A stretch of DNA of 64,000 bases from Bog-473 sp963763575 (GTDB taxonomy: Bacteria > Actinomycetota > Acidimicrobiia > Acidimicrobiales > RAAP-2). Numbering within the stretch: position 1 is the stretch's first letter; each line of letters opens with the position of its first letter. Shown here one piece after another: positions 1 through 7,568 of this stretch. The position numbers were made by a program, and so were the translations under genes. The stretch lies in the NCBI GenBank assembly GCA_963763575.1, contig CAVXPD010000003.1, positions 124,001-188,000 of the forward strand. Reading direction: 5' to 3'. Below the pieces are notes generated by a model. That model was not told the origin of the DNA, did no database searches, and saw nothing but the letters and a program-made list of their open reading frames with translations.

Positions 1-220
1 TAAGCACAGTGCTGCACCTCCGAAAGGTGGGTTGGACGCGACGAGACGCCCCACACGGACGCTTCTTTTCAGGGTGTTGGGGTGGGTGGTGCTGCAAGTG
101 GGCAGCGCGGATCGCTGCGCCCGACTTGAGACCGAAAAGGAAATGGGGATCCCGGGCAACTCCCGGAGCCGAGAACCCCACTTCCCTCGCGGCCCCGTTA
201 TGGGGCGGTGGGGTCGAGGC

Positions 221-409
221 TTACCGGACCTGCCCGCGCAGCTCCTCGACGAAGCGGTCGGCCTCCTCGGCAGGGATGAGCCGGCGGCCGCCGTACCAGA
301 CGGACTTGATGGTGCCGTCCTGGAGCCTGTTGTAGATCGTGCTGCGGCTCAGCCCTACCCGCTGGCTCAGAGCCTCTGCCCCGACGAAGTCAGCCGTTGT
401 CGCCTGCAT
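221..409 (-). CDS. excisionase-like helix-turn-helix protein
   Basis: Small (62 aa) HTH_17/MerR-like DNA-binding protein of the excisionase type. The visible pattern is EALSQRVGLSRSTIYNRL followed by KSVWYGGRRLIPAEEADRF, the helix-turn-helix plus wing typical of Xis-like proteins that bind and bend DNA at attachment sites. The ATG at 409 is preferred over the GTG at 418 because GAGAGG lies about 8 nt before it. It sits on the same strand as, and downstream of, the integrase and zinc-finger genes but beyond a terminator, so it probably has its own promoter. Role as recombination directionality factor or element repressor is inferred from family and position. Confidence 0.8.
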   Translation of the reverse strand: MQATTADFVGAEALSQRVGLSRSTIYNRLQDGTIKSVWYGGRRLIPAEEADRFVEELRGQVR

Positions 410-443
410 TGGATACACCTCTCTCTTTGTTGCTTGGAGGAAA

Positions 444-460
444 TGGACGCAATCCGTCCA
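444..460. promoter_or_regulatory. candidate operator palindrome upstream of the excisionase-like gene
   Basis: Perfect inverted repeat TGGACG-N5-CGTCCA about 35 bp upstream of the excisionase-like start. The position fits an operator bound by a dimeric regulator, possibly the HTH protein itself. Function is inferred only. Confidence 0.3.
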
Positions 461-471
461 GAGGGCGGGCT

Positions 472-508
472 ATGAAAAGGCCCCCGGAGCGGGTTGCTCG
501 ACGGGGGC
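472..508 (-). terminator. factor-independent terminator of the integrase operon
   Basis: On the minus strand GCCCCCG (508-502) pairs with CGGGGGC (486-480), with an inner GAGC/GCTC stem, and the hairpin is followed by CCTTTTC. It lies 114 bp beyond the stop of the zinc-finger-like gene, so it would end the integrase transcript before the excisionase-like gene. Confidence 0.6.
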
Positions 509-523
509 AATCTTCAGGATTCG

Positions 524-629
524 GGGCGCACTACCCCGAGAATGAAACCAGTTTACGACGTAGCAGCGGGGCGCAAAACCAAGGTCGTTCGCGGGCGCAC
601 TACCCTGACAATGAAACCAGTTTACGACG
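524..629. repeat. duplicated 37-bp motif with 32-bp spacer
   Basis: Two direct copies of a 37-bp sequence, 524-560 and 593-629, differ at two positions (35/37 identical) and are separated by 32 bp. Each contains AAAC-CA-GTTT, a short inverted repeat. The right copy overlaps the last codons of the zinc-finger-like gene. The copies lie upstream of the excisionase-like gene inside the integrated element. They could be binding sites for the HTH or Int protein. The dimensions also match a two-repeat CRISPR, but no cas gene is present. Confidence 0.75.
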
Positions 630-1269
630 CTGGTGTGACACCACTGCGCAACGGCCCGGATCGGCGCTCGATGAAGTCCTCCATCGTCGCGGCAGAGTTC
701 TTCTTACGGAACCGATACCAGGCCGCCCTGCACGGCTCGCAAAGGCCCTTGGCGGTCGCTGGTCCAGTGCAGCCGCGGACGCGACATTCGAGGATGTGCC
801 TCCGGCGGGGTCCCTCCAGCACGTTCCAGGGTGGGCAAACCTTGAACTTCGCCCGGTACGACGTGCACCGCTGGCACAGTCGCGTCCGGCCTCGCCGCGG
901 TGCCCACGCGCACCAGACGCATCTAGCGTCGTCCTCGACTCCTGGGTACCGCTCGTCGAGGTCCAGGAGCTTCGATTCGTACAGCTGCTTCGCCGCCTTG
1001 ACGCGTCCGGCCTCGGCCTCGAGGCAGAGCGAATACAGGTACCTGCCGTCCTCCTTCAGCCGACGTGCACGGGTCCTGTCCGCCGCCTTCCGTTCCCGGT
1101 CAGCCGCCTTCCGTTCCCGCCATCTCTGGTCGATTTCTTTGCAGAGCTGCTCCCACTCGGTGTCGGACACCCCCAACCCGTCGTAGAACTCCTCGTCGCC
1201 AACGAAGGCGTCTTGGGACTCGACCGTGCCGAGATGAGACCATTCGCTGTATCTCTTCGGGGTGCTCAC
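622..1269 (-). CDS. Cys-rich zinc-finger-like protein co-transcribed with integrase
   Basis: 215-aa protein of unknown function. The N-terminal half is charged and helical, with a repeated ERKAADRERKAADR stretch near residues 52-65. The C-terminal half has two likely zinc-binding units: CVWC-x11-CQRC and CRVRGC-x9-CEPC. No enzyme domain is recognised; the layout recalls small phage or element proteins with treble-clef or zinc-ribbon folds, including endonuclease VII-like ones, but no catalytic His-Asn pattern is clear. Its start overlaps the integrase stop by 4 nt (ATGA), so the two are translationally coupled and it probably serves the same mobile element. Codons are GC-rich like the neighbours. 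Confidence 0.75.
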   Translation of the reverse strand: MSTPKRYSEWSHLGTVESQDAFVGDEEFYDGLGVSDTEWEQLCKEIDQRWRERKAADRERKAADRTRARRLKEDGRYLYSLCLEAEAGRVKAAKQLYESKLLDLDERYPGVEDDARCVWCAWAPRRGRTRLCQRCTSYRAKFKVCPPWNVLEGPRRRHILECRVRGCTGPATAKGLCEPCRAAWYRFRKKNSAATMEDFIERRSGPLRSGVTPAS

Positions 1270-2186
1270 AGCCGATCCCCCGGCGCCAGTCGCTTATACG
1301 CTTCATGCGCCCGCTCGTCGGCCGCTGAAGACCCATAGCGGGTAAGCATCTGTCTGGACTTCCAGCCAAAGATCCGCATCATGTCCGAGTCGCCGAGGCC
1401 CGACTTGGCAGCGACGTGGGCAGCTGTATGCCTCAGTTGATGGGGATGCAGCTGGTCTATGCCCGCCTCCCTGCAGCGACGACGCAGCAGTTGGGCGATC
1501 CCGTTGGAGGTCAGCGGACCACGGGCACCGAGCCACAGGGCTTGGGACCTGGCCTGAGCATGGCGCTTGCGGACCCGTAGGTAGCGGTCGAGCGCTTGGG
1601 AGGTTTTGGAGCCGAACGGTACAGCGCGGGGCCGAGCGCCCTTGCCGACCACGCTGACTACTTGGAGGTTCCAGTCGATGTCGTCCGTCGTGAGGTCGGA
1701 TACCTCGGACAGCCGCAGGCCGCATTCGATGAAGAGTCGGAAGACGGCCGCGTCTCGGCGTTGCTCGAACGCCGCGCCCTCGGACGTCTTTAGTAGAGCC
1801 TTGAGGTCGTCGTCACTGACGACAGGCACCGGAACCTCGGGTAGGCTCGGGGGCTTCATGTTGCGCATTGGTGAGGCGCTGATCTCGCCCTCCTCGGTGC
1901 ACCACTTGAAGAACTGCAGCAGGGCGCCGTATCGGATCTGTGCAGTCTTCGGCCGCCACCGCTCGAGCTGATCGGCGATGAACGTCTCGACGTTGTCCCG
2001 CGTGATCCGGTCCACCTCCGTGGCCAGGCCCGACCGCACGGCGAAGTCCCGATACAGGTCGATGGCCTCAAGGTAGGACTTGATCGTTTTCGGGCTGCGG
2101 TTGCGGGCCCGAAGTGCGACCTCGAAGCTGCGGCGCAGTTCCGCGACGTCGTTTACCTCAAACTGAGCGGCTGTAGCCTTGACCAC
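1266..2186 (-). CDS. tyrosine recombinase (site-specific integrase)
   Basis: 306-aa phage-type integrase that cuts and joins attachment sites through a phosphotyrosine intermediate. An N-terminal SAM-like core-binding domain (about residues 13-95, RSPKTIKSYLEAIDLYRDF) is followed by the catalytic domain. The catalytic set is visible: Arg in CGLRLSEVSDL, the HxxR box in HPHQLRHTAA and the nucleophile Tyr in MLTRYGSS near the C-terminus. The GTG start is preceded by GAGGAGG. The gene lies about 135 bp from the 3' end of a tRNA-Val gene, the usual arrangement for integration into a tRNA. The element therefore extends to the left, with its other end outside the window. It is coupled to the zinc-finger-like gene downstream. 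Confidence 0.93.
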   Translation of the reverse strand: MVKATAAQFEVNDVAELRRSFEVALRARNRSPKTIKSYLEAIDLYRDFAVRSGLATEVDRITRDNVETFIADQLERWRPKTAQIRYGALLQFFKWCTEEGEISASPMRNMKPPSLPEVPVPVVSDDDLKALLKTSEGAAFEQRRDAAVFRLFIECGLRLSEVSDLTTDDIDWNLQVVSVVGKGARPRAVPFGSKTSQALDRYLRVRKRHAQARSQALWLGARGPLTSNGIAQLLRRRCREAGIDQLHPHQLRHTAAHVAAKSGLGDSDMMRIFGWKSRQMLTRYGSSAADERAHEAYKRLAPGDRL

Positions 2187-2216
2187 GATGGCGCCCTCCT
2201 CACAGGGTGTCGTCGG

Positions 2217-2245
2217 CCTCCGGGATGTTCCAGCATCGCCGGAGG
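2217..2245. repeat. hairpin-forming inverted repeat between integrase and tRNA
   Basis: CCTCCGGGATG pairs with CATC(G)CCGGAGG, an 11-bp stem with one bulged base and a 6-nt loop. It lies between the integrase start and the tRNA. There is no T tract, so it is more likely an attachment-region structure, Int arm site or operator than a terminator. Confidence 0.45.
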
Positions 2246-2320
2246 TTGTTTCTGTGAGAGGTAAAACTATCAGGTCTAGGAGCGGTGTGCAAGCGCCGTT
2301 ACAGACAAACCCCCAGCCAG

Positions 2321-2394
2321 TGGGCGCTGAGGGACTCGAACCCCCGGCCTGCTGGTTGTAAGCCAGCTGCTCTAACCATCTGAGCTAAGCGCCC
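2321..2394 (-). tRNA. tRNA-Val (anticodon TAC)
   Basis: The minus strand folds into a standard cloverleaf: acceptor GGGCGCT pairs with AGCGCCC followed by discriminator A; the anticodon stem CTGG/CCAG encloses loop CTTACAA, giving anticodon TAC for valine GUA codons; the T-arm contains GGTTCGAGTCC. CCA is not encoded. The 3' end faces the integrase gene, so this gene is the probable attachment site of the element to its left. Confidence 0.95.
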
Positions 2395-3272
2395 GAGCGT
2401 CCCGGCGTGCTGCGCTGTTCGGTGGCGACCACCGGGCGCCGGCAGACATCAACGGTAGCCCTCGGGGACGAGCCCGGCGGTACGCCAAAGAGCGGAACCA
2501 GCACCCGTGACGGCAGACGCCCATCCAGGCGTCCCCGCTGCCGTTGCCGACCTTCGCCGCCAGGTCGTAGCTGGCGCAGGGGTGTGGACGTAGTAACCGC
2601 GGTGACCCTTGACGGGACTGCTGACACGGGGGACGAGAACCTTGGGCGTGGCGCGGCCGATCCGGACCCGACCTTGTTGGTCTTGGTGATGAGGCCGGGG
2701 TCAGTGCGAGGGCCCTTGGGGCTGCCGCGGGTGCCTTTTTTGTTTTTGTTTCCTGAGGGAGCCTTTTGGTACCAGAGGGGCTCGCCATCGTCGGGGTCTT
2801 GGTGGTCATCGTGCTGTTCTCTTACATGGAACCCCGGGGCCGTCCCGGGGCCATGAAGAGAGACAACGCTCCTGATCAGGGATTCTTTTGGTCTCTGCAA
2901 ACTTTCCGGGAGCCTTGGGGCTCACCGGCTCGATCGGCCGTGATCGGGCAATAAAACGGCGCGATCGGCGTGGGAGAGAGATGCGGGACTTTCGTCACCG
3001 CGTGTCTCGCAGCGTAAAAACGGCGCCCGCCTCGCGGGCCGGAGGAGCCGTGCCAGGGGGGCCACCGATTGCCCAGTGGCGCGCCCACTGGGTAGCACCG
3101 CCGCCGCCGGTCGTAGGGCATCGTGCGCCGGTGTCAGCGAGGCCACCGACACTGCCCCAGATCACCGGGTATGAGGGGCTCCGGGAGCACCTTTGGACGG
3201 CACGGTCTATCTCCCCTCCGACCCGTGCAGATGTCGTCCGACCTGCGTAATCTCATCCGCACAGCGGAAGAG
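2395..3272. other. gene-poor region
   Basis: 878 bp with no gene I can support. Open frames on both strands have skewed Arg/Pro/Ser composition and no recognisable domain. There is a T-rich stretch near 2736-2755 and a repeated CCCGGGGCC near 2834-2852. Protein-like patches on the minus strand between about 2500 and 2700 fall in different frames, which would suit a decayed gene, but I cannot identify a parent family. Confidence 0.5.
2766..2954 (+). CDS. possible small single-span membrane protein
   Basis: A 62-aa frame starting with TTG, preceded by GAGGGAG about 4 nt upstream. Residues 5-20 (GLAIVGVLVVIVLFSY) form one hydrophobic span followed by a basic, polar tail. No family is recognised. 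The weak start codon and the lack of conserved context make this a low-confidence call; it may be chance. Confidence 0.25.
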   Translation: MVPEGLAIVGVLVVIVLFSYMEPRGRPGAMKRDNAPDQGFFWSLQTFREPWGSPARSAVIGQ

Positions 3273-4070
3273 ATGGGGGTGGGTCATGGTTGGACGTTTT
3301 GTGTGCGGGTGACCGGCACGGCTCTGGTGATCGCCGTCGCCCTTGTCACACCAGTCTTGGCTACGGCGACTTCGACTCCGGCCTCGGCCGACACGGTCGT
3401 CAACGGCTGCACGATCGTGTCGAATCCCACGCCCACGAATTTCACCAACTGCCCGGGCGCCAACTTGGCGGGCACCAGCCTGAGCGGGGATGACTTGTCG
3501 TACGCCAACCTGTCTTCGGCAACCCTGGATGATGCTGACCTGTCGAATGTCAACTTGTCTTCGGCCAACCTGACTGGCGCCGCTCTGATCGGGTGCGCCC
3601 AGACTCCAACCGAGGAAGCGTGCATACCCGCCACCCTGACAGGCGCCAACCTGACCGACGCCAACCTGACCGACGCGACCTTGGCCACCTGCGCAACAGG
3701 CACCCTTGGTCAAACCGGATGTGGGGCAGTTGACCTCTCGGGAATCGACTTGTCATCGGTCAACTTCACCGGGGCGACCCTTGGGGCTTGCCTCAATGGC
3801 TGCGCCTCAGTCGATTTCACGGGCACGCTTCTCGTTCCCTCTGACCAGACCGTTACTGCCGCCAAAAAGGCGACCAGTGCAGTGCTCACCTGGCCCACTC
3901 CTCAGTCGCTGCCAGGGGCGACTCCTGGCAGCTGCACGCCGTCCTCGGGATCCGCCTTCCCGGTCGGCACCACAACCGTCGCCTGTCAGGTCCTTGATGA
4001 CCAAGGCAATGTCGCCACTGGGACCTTCACGGTTACGGTCCTTGCTGCGCACGGCCACGGTAAAAGGTAA
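3273..4070 (+). CDS. secreted pentapeptide-repeat protein with C-terminal HYR-like domain
   Basis: 265-aa exported protein. The ATG at 3273 has GGAAG just upstream and opens a signal peptide (hydrophobic ALVIAVALVTPVLA, likely cleavage after PASA). The middle is a pentapeptide-repeat helix: NLAGTSLSGDDLSYANLSSA and later NLTGANLTDANLTD follow the A(N/D)LxxA pattern, which in this family folds into a right-handed quadrilateral beta helix. The last 80 or so residues (WPTPQSLPGATPGSC, FPVGTTTVACQV, FTVTV) match a HYR/Ig-like module of surface proteins. Pairs of Cys suggest disulfides. The combination indicates an extracellular structural or adhesive role; there is no anchor signal. No operon partner is evident. 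Confidence 0.8.
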   Translation: MGVGHGWTFCVRVTGTALVIAVALVTPVLATATSTPASADTVVNGCTIVSNPTPTNFTNCPGANLAGTSLSGDDLSYANLSSATLDDADLSNVNLSSANLTGAALIGCAQTPTEEACIPATLTGANLTDANLTDATLATCATGTLGQTGCGAVDLSGIDLSSVNFTGATLGACLNGCASVDFTGTLLVPSDQTVTAAKKATSAVLTWPTPQSLPGATPGSCTPSSGSAFPVGTTTVACQVLDDQGNVATGTFTVTVLAAHGHGKR

Positions 4071-4231
4071 AGGTTTAACGACTATGGCGTCGTCGCGACG
4101 TCAGCTGTGAGCGGTTGGGCGCGAATCCGGCCATACCTGTCTCCTACCGTCGGGTTTGGGCGTGTTATGCGCATCCCTCAACCGCCGTGGTTCCGGTGAT
4201 CGGCGACAACGCAGATCCGGGCGCTCACCAG

Positions 4232-4912
4232 ATGGATACGCCTGATGACCTCGGAGCCATTCTTGCCCAGCAGCTCAGGTATTACCGAAAGCAAGCCTCG
4301 GTATACGACGCTGACGTCTATCTCAATCCGGCTGCTCGGTCTGCAGTACTGGATCGACTTGCACCCTCGGGCCGAGCCATCGAATTGGCTTGCGGCACCG
4401 GGCTCTGGACCGAGCTTCTCGTTGATCGAGTCGATCACCTCACAGCGCTCGACGGGGCACCCGAGATGCTTGAAATCGCAAGGCAGCGCATTGGGGACTC
4501 GGTCAGCTTCTCATTGGTCGACCTCTTCGACTGGGAACCACAAGACACCTACGACACGGTCTTCTTCAGTTCTTGGTTGTCGCACGTCCCTCCCCAGGTG
4601 TTTCCTTCATTTTGGATTGCTCTCAGAGGCGCTCTCCGTCCATGCGGACGTGTTCTGTTTGTCGATGAGACGCCGAAGGGCATCGAAGCCTTCAACGAGA
4701 AGCTTGTGACTGCATCACCAGTTCCGACAGCTGAGCGAACTGACGCAGAAGGATGTCAGTACAAGGTCGTCAAGGTGTTCTACGAACACGATCAACTCTG
4801 CCGACTTCTGGCCGAACAGGGCTGGGGCGCTTCGATCTGGGCAGTAGATGATGTCGTCTTCGCAGGCACCGCGATGCCACGCGACCGCAGCGAGTCATAC
4901 CCGGCTCTCTGA
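4232..4912 (+). CDS. class I SAM-dependent methyltransferase
   Basis: 226-aa Rossmann-fold methyltransferase. Motif I is AIELACGTGLWTELL, the acidic residue ending strand 2 is in HLTALDGAPEMLEIA, and FSLVDLFDW and DTVFFSSWLSHV follow as motifs for strands 3 and 4. The substrate cannot be read from sequence. The ATG at 4232 (MDTPDDL) is chosen because the family begins close to YYRKQASVYD; a longer frame to 4115 adds 39 residues with no family match. It stands alone between the pentapeptide protein and the opposite-strand nucleoside phosphorylase. GC content is slightly lower than in the rest of the window. Confidence 0.8.
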   Translation: MDTPDDLGAILAQQLRYYRKQASVYDADVYLNPAARSAVLDRLAPSGRAIELACGTGLWTELLVDRVDHLTALDGAPEMLEIARQRIGDSVSFSLVDLFDWEPQDTYDTVFFSSWLSHVPPQVFPSFWIALRGALRPCGRVLFVDETPKGIEAFNEKLVTASPVPTAERTDAEGCQYKVVKVFYEHDQLCRLLAEQGWGASIWAVDDVVFAGTAMPRDRSESYPAL

Positions 4913-5045
4913 CCGTCTCTGACCACCGGATATGTGGCGGATGGCGACTCCCGCGGCGAATGAGACCACATCAGCCCAACGCCCAAAATCCGGACCTCGG
5001 CAGAGGAGCAACGTCAAAAGCAGGTCGCTGCGACGCCAAAGGGCG

Positions 5046-5861
5046 TCAAGCTGCCTCGGTCGACTTCAGAGTCTCCAGAGCTACGTCGTAGAGGCAGTTC
5101 AGACCCTCGGTCGTTGCGTCGTGTCGCATGTGGGGTTCCCATCTCTCGGCGTCCAAAAGATCGCTGATCACAAAAGCACTGGCGATCTGCACCGAACGGA
5201 AAGAGGCCACGGTGAACAGGGCGGCTGCCTCCATCTCGACACAAATGACACCCTCTCGTCGGTACTGCGTCGCCTCGTCGACCGATTCGCGATACGGCGT
5301 GTCGATTGTCCAAGAGCACCCTGTCGAAAACGTGAGATCGGCGCGTCGGAGTTCCTGGGCCAGCTTGGCGGTAAGGGTCTCTGAGGCTTGGGCGTATTTG
5401 GCTGAGGCCACGTAGTGGTGCGAGACACCCTCGTCTCGTATTGCCGTGTCACAGAGCACGACGTCTCCCGCCCGGCAACGAGGCTGGAGACCACCTGCCG
5501 TCCCGATCGAGATGAACTCGGTGGTCCCCAGGGCGATGAAGTTCTCCAACAAGTAGGTGGCGACCGGAGCACCAAATCCGAACCCGCCGAGAACACCTAC
5601 CTCATGGTTGGTACTTGGCAGCGTCAAGATCCCCCGGAATCCTCGTTCCGAGGCGGCCGGATCGAGGCTCTCTGACGCGTAGACGTGCTCGAGAAGGGAG
5701 GGCTGGTACGTGAAGATGATGCCCCTGAGCGTCTGGAACTCGTCCAGATCACCGTGCGCTCGTGCGTAGTCGATGGAGTCTTCTGGATCGCGGTAGGCGC
5801 TCAACCGATGTTTTCCGGCGAAGTTCGGGTACGAGATGACACCCGCATGCTGATCTGACAT
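5046..5861 (-). CDS. nucleoside phosphorylase (uridine/purine nucleoside phosphorylase family)
   Basis: 271-aa PNP_UDP_1 family protein, cleaving a nucleoside with phosphate to base and ribose-1-phosphate in salvage. Features seen are the substrate strand GVLGGFGFGAPVATYLLE, the phosphate/ribose region ISIGTAGGLQ, and the signature VICVEMEAAALFTVA, whose Met-Glu contacts ribose. Asp in VISDLLD matches the base-binding position of purine-type enzymes, so uridine versus purine specificity is open. The ATG at 5861 is chosen; a GTG at 5864 precedes it directly. It converges with the methyltransferase. Confidence 0.85.
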   Translation of the reverse strand: MSDQHAGVISYPNFAGKHRLSAYRDPEDSIDYARAHGDLDEFQTLRGIIFTYQPSLLEHVYASESLDPAASERGFRGILTLPSTNHEVGVLGGFGFGAPVATYLLENFIALGTTEFISIGTAGGLQPRCRAGDVVLCDTAIRDEGVSHHYVASAKYAQASETLTAKLAQELRRADLTFSTGCSWTIDTPYRESVDEATQYRREGVICVEMEAAALFTVASFRSVQIASAFVISDLLDAERWEPHMRHDATTEGLNCLYDVALETLKSTEAA

Positions 5862-5950
5862 CACACAGCCATACTGCCTTCAAAGCGAGGTGAACCGACG
5901 AGATGGGCATGAGTGAGACACCGTCGATATCCGGCAGTCTCTGTGTAGCC

Positions 5951-6010
5951 CCGGCTAGCCCCTATCACCGGGTATGTGCGCGGCACACCAGTTCAATAGC
6001 CGGCTAGCCC
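5951..6010. repeat. two direct copies of an 11-bp motif containing a palindrome
   Basis: CCGGCTAGCCC occurs at 5951-5961 and 6000-6010, each containing the palindrome GGCTAGCC, in the gap between divergent genes and about 40 bp before the next ribosome-binding site. Possible regulator sites; inference from position. Confidence 0.35.
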
Positions 6011-6050
6011 TGTCGACTAGTTTGCGTCCAACCGATAGGAGGCGAAGGCG

Positions 6051-7436
6051 CTGGAGGTATCCAATCAAACGGCGGAGTCCGCCACGCTCGACAACGGTGT
6101 CGCTGGGGAGCAGCTCCTGCCTTCATCTAGTGGACCGATACTGGTTTTAGTAGGCGTGATTTTAACCTTTGTCATTCTTGGCACGGTGATCGCATTCAAG
6201 ACTCCAGCCTATGAAGGCCCTGATGAACCTGGCCACGTCGAAAACATTGAGGCTCTGGTCAATGGACACTGGTACGGGATGAGTTCAACGTGCCGAACGG
6301 CTCATCTCTCAATGGACCCTCTTCTCAGTTGCCAAGGGGATGAAGCACAGGAAGCGCCTCTCTACTACTTGCTCATGGCCGGATGGCAAAAGATAGTCGC
6401 CGTACCGACGCACCCGGCGCTCAAAGGCGAGTTGAGCCCGGCCATATATCTCGGTAGTCCCGTTGAGGCGTTCGTGCATCACAGCGCAGCCGACCATCAG
6501 TTTCTGCTCTGGCTACGGCTGCCCAATGTGGCGCTCGGCGGATTAACAATCCTGCTTGCGTACTTTGCCGTTCGACTGGTCACTCAAGACCCGTGGACTC
6601 CGGTCGTTGCTGCCGCTCTTGTTGCATTTCTGCCGCACTTTGTCTTCCTCTCCTCCACCGTGACAAATGACAATCTGGTAGCCCTTCTCGGGGCGGTTCT
6701 TACATATTTCGCACTGCGATGGACAAAGTCTCCGAGCGGTTGGACTATGGCTGGGATCGGACTCGCGTCCGGGCTGCTGCTCACGACGAAGATTTCGACT
6801 CTTCCGATCGTCCTGGTCATCATCACCCTGGCTTGGATGTCCGGGGCTTGGGATCAGCGGGTCAAGAACGCCGCCATTGGTCTAGGCGCTGCCCTTCTTG
6901 CAAGCGCGCCCTATTTCCTGCAGAACATCGTCCGCTACGGGGATCCGCTTGCCCGTGCGACCACATCCAGTTACCTCGCAAAGATCGGAGGTCTAGGTGT
7001 TCTTCCTGGGATGCCCTACGTGGTTCACGATCCGCTGAACTTGATAGTCGTTCAAGTCCCGCAACGCATCGTCGAAACTTTCTGGTATTCGTCCGGTTGG
7101 GGACAGTTTCACTGGTCATGGCCCCTCGGTCTAGTGATCACCCTGGTATTCATCTGCGCCCTGGCAGGTCTGATCGGCGGTCGTCAGAACACCCGAGTAC
7201 TTGTGACCCTGGCGGTGATCGCAGCGGCAGGTCTGCTGTCGGTTTGGCTGTTGGCTTTCCAGACCAATTCGTACAGGGCTACCTATGCCTTCGTTGGACT
7301 GACCGCTTTTGCTGGTCTATTCGCTCTGGCAATAGAGCGGTGGAAGCCGCCGGTGCGTTTTGTCCTCCCAACAGCGGGTCTCGTTGGAACCGTCATAGCG
7401 ATTCAGGTGGACGTGCTTGCCGTGCATTGGACATAA
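6051..7436 (+). CDS. DUF2142/GT-C-like polytopic membrane protein
   Basis: Integral membrane protein of about 461 aa, resembling DUF2142 and ArnT/GT-C glycosyltransferase-type proteins. After the first span comes AYEGPDEPGHVENIEAL, the loop motif typical of the group (acidic residues before a His); many hydrophobic segments follow (LTILLAYFAVRL, VVAAALVAFLPHFVFL, ending VLPTAGLVGTVIAI). A polyprenyl-linked sugar transfer role is possible but not shown. The obvious GTG at 6156 would cut the first membrane span. The frame is open upstream to 6039, and a perfect AGGAGG (6037-6042) sits 8 nt before CTG at 6051, so a CTG start giving residues such as LEVSNQTAES is preferred. Monocistronic; lower GC than neighbours. 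Confidence 0.75.
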   Translation: MEVSNQTAESATLDNGVAGEQLLPSSSGPILVLVGVILTFVILGTVIAFKTPAYEGPDEPGHVENIEALVNGHWYGMSSTCRTAHLSMDPLLSCQGDEAQEAPLYYLLMAGWQKIVAVPTHPALKGELSPAIYLGSPVEAFVHHSAADHQFLLWLRLPNVALGGLTILLAYFAVRLVTQDPWTPVVAAALVAFLPHFVFLSSTVTNDNLVALLGAVLTYFALRWTKSPSGWTMAGIGLASGLLLTTKISTLPIVLVIITLAWMSGAWDQRVKNAAIGLGAALLASAPYFLQNIVRYGDPLARATTSSYLAKIGGLGVLPGMPYVVHDPLNLIVVQVPQRIVETFWYSSGWGQFHWSWPLGLVITLVFICALAGLIGGRQNTRVLVTLAVIAAAGLLSVWLLAFQTNSYRATYAFVGLTAFAGLFALAIERWKPPVRFVLPTAGLVGTVIAIQVDVLAVHWT

Positions 7437-7568
7437 CCCTGGACCTGTCCTAGTCCGCCGGTTCGGGGATGGAAGGGTGGTCTTCGTACACCCCCGCCCG
7501 TCTCGAATTTGGGAGTCGCTTCGGGGCGCCGCGAGAAGTGTTGGCCGGTCTCGCCTGGCCGGACGCCG

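Noticed and set aside
524..629. A CRISPR array
   Set aside because: Only two copies, no cas genes in the window, and the second copy overlaps a coding end. Kept as a repeat with other explanations.
2385..2900. A minus-strand gene next to the tRNA
   Set aside because: Arg/Ser/Pro-rich composition, no domain, and protein-like patches in different frames; not supportable as a gene.
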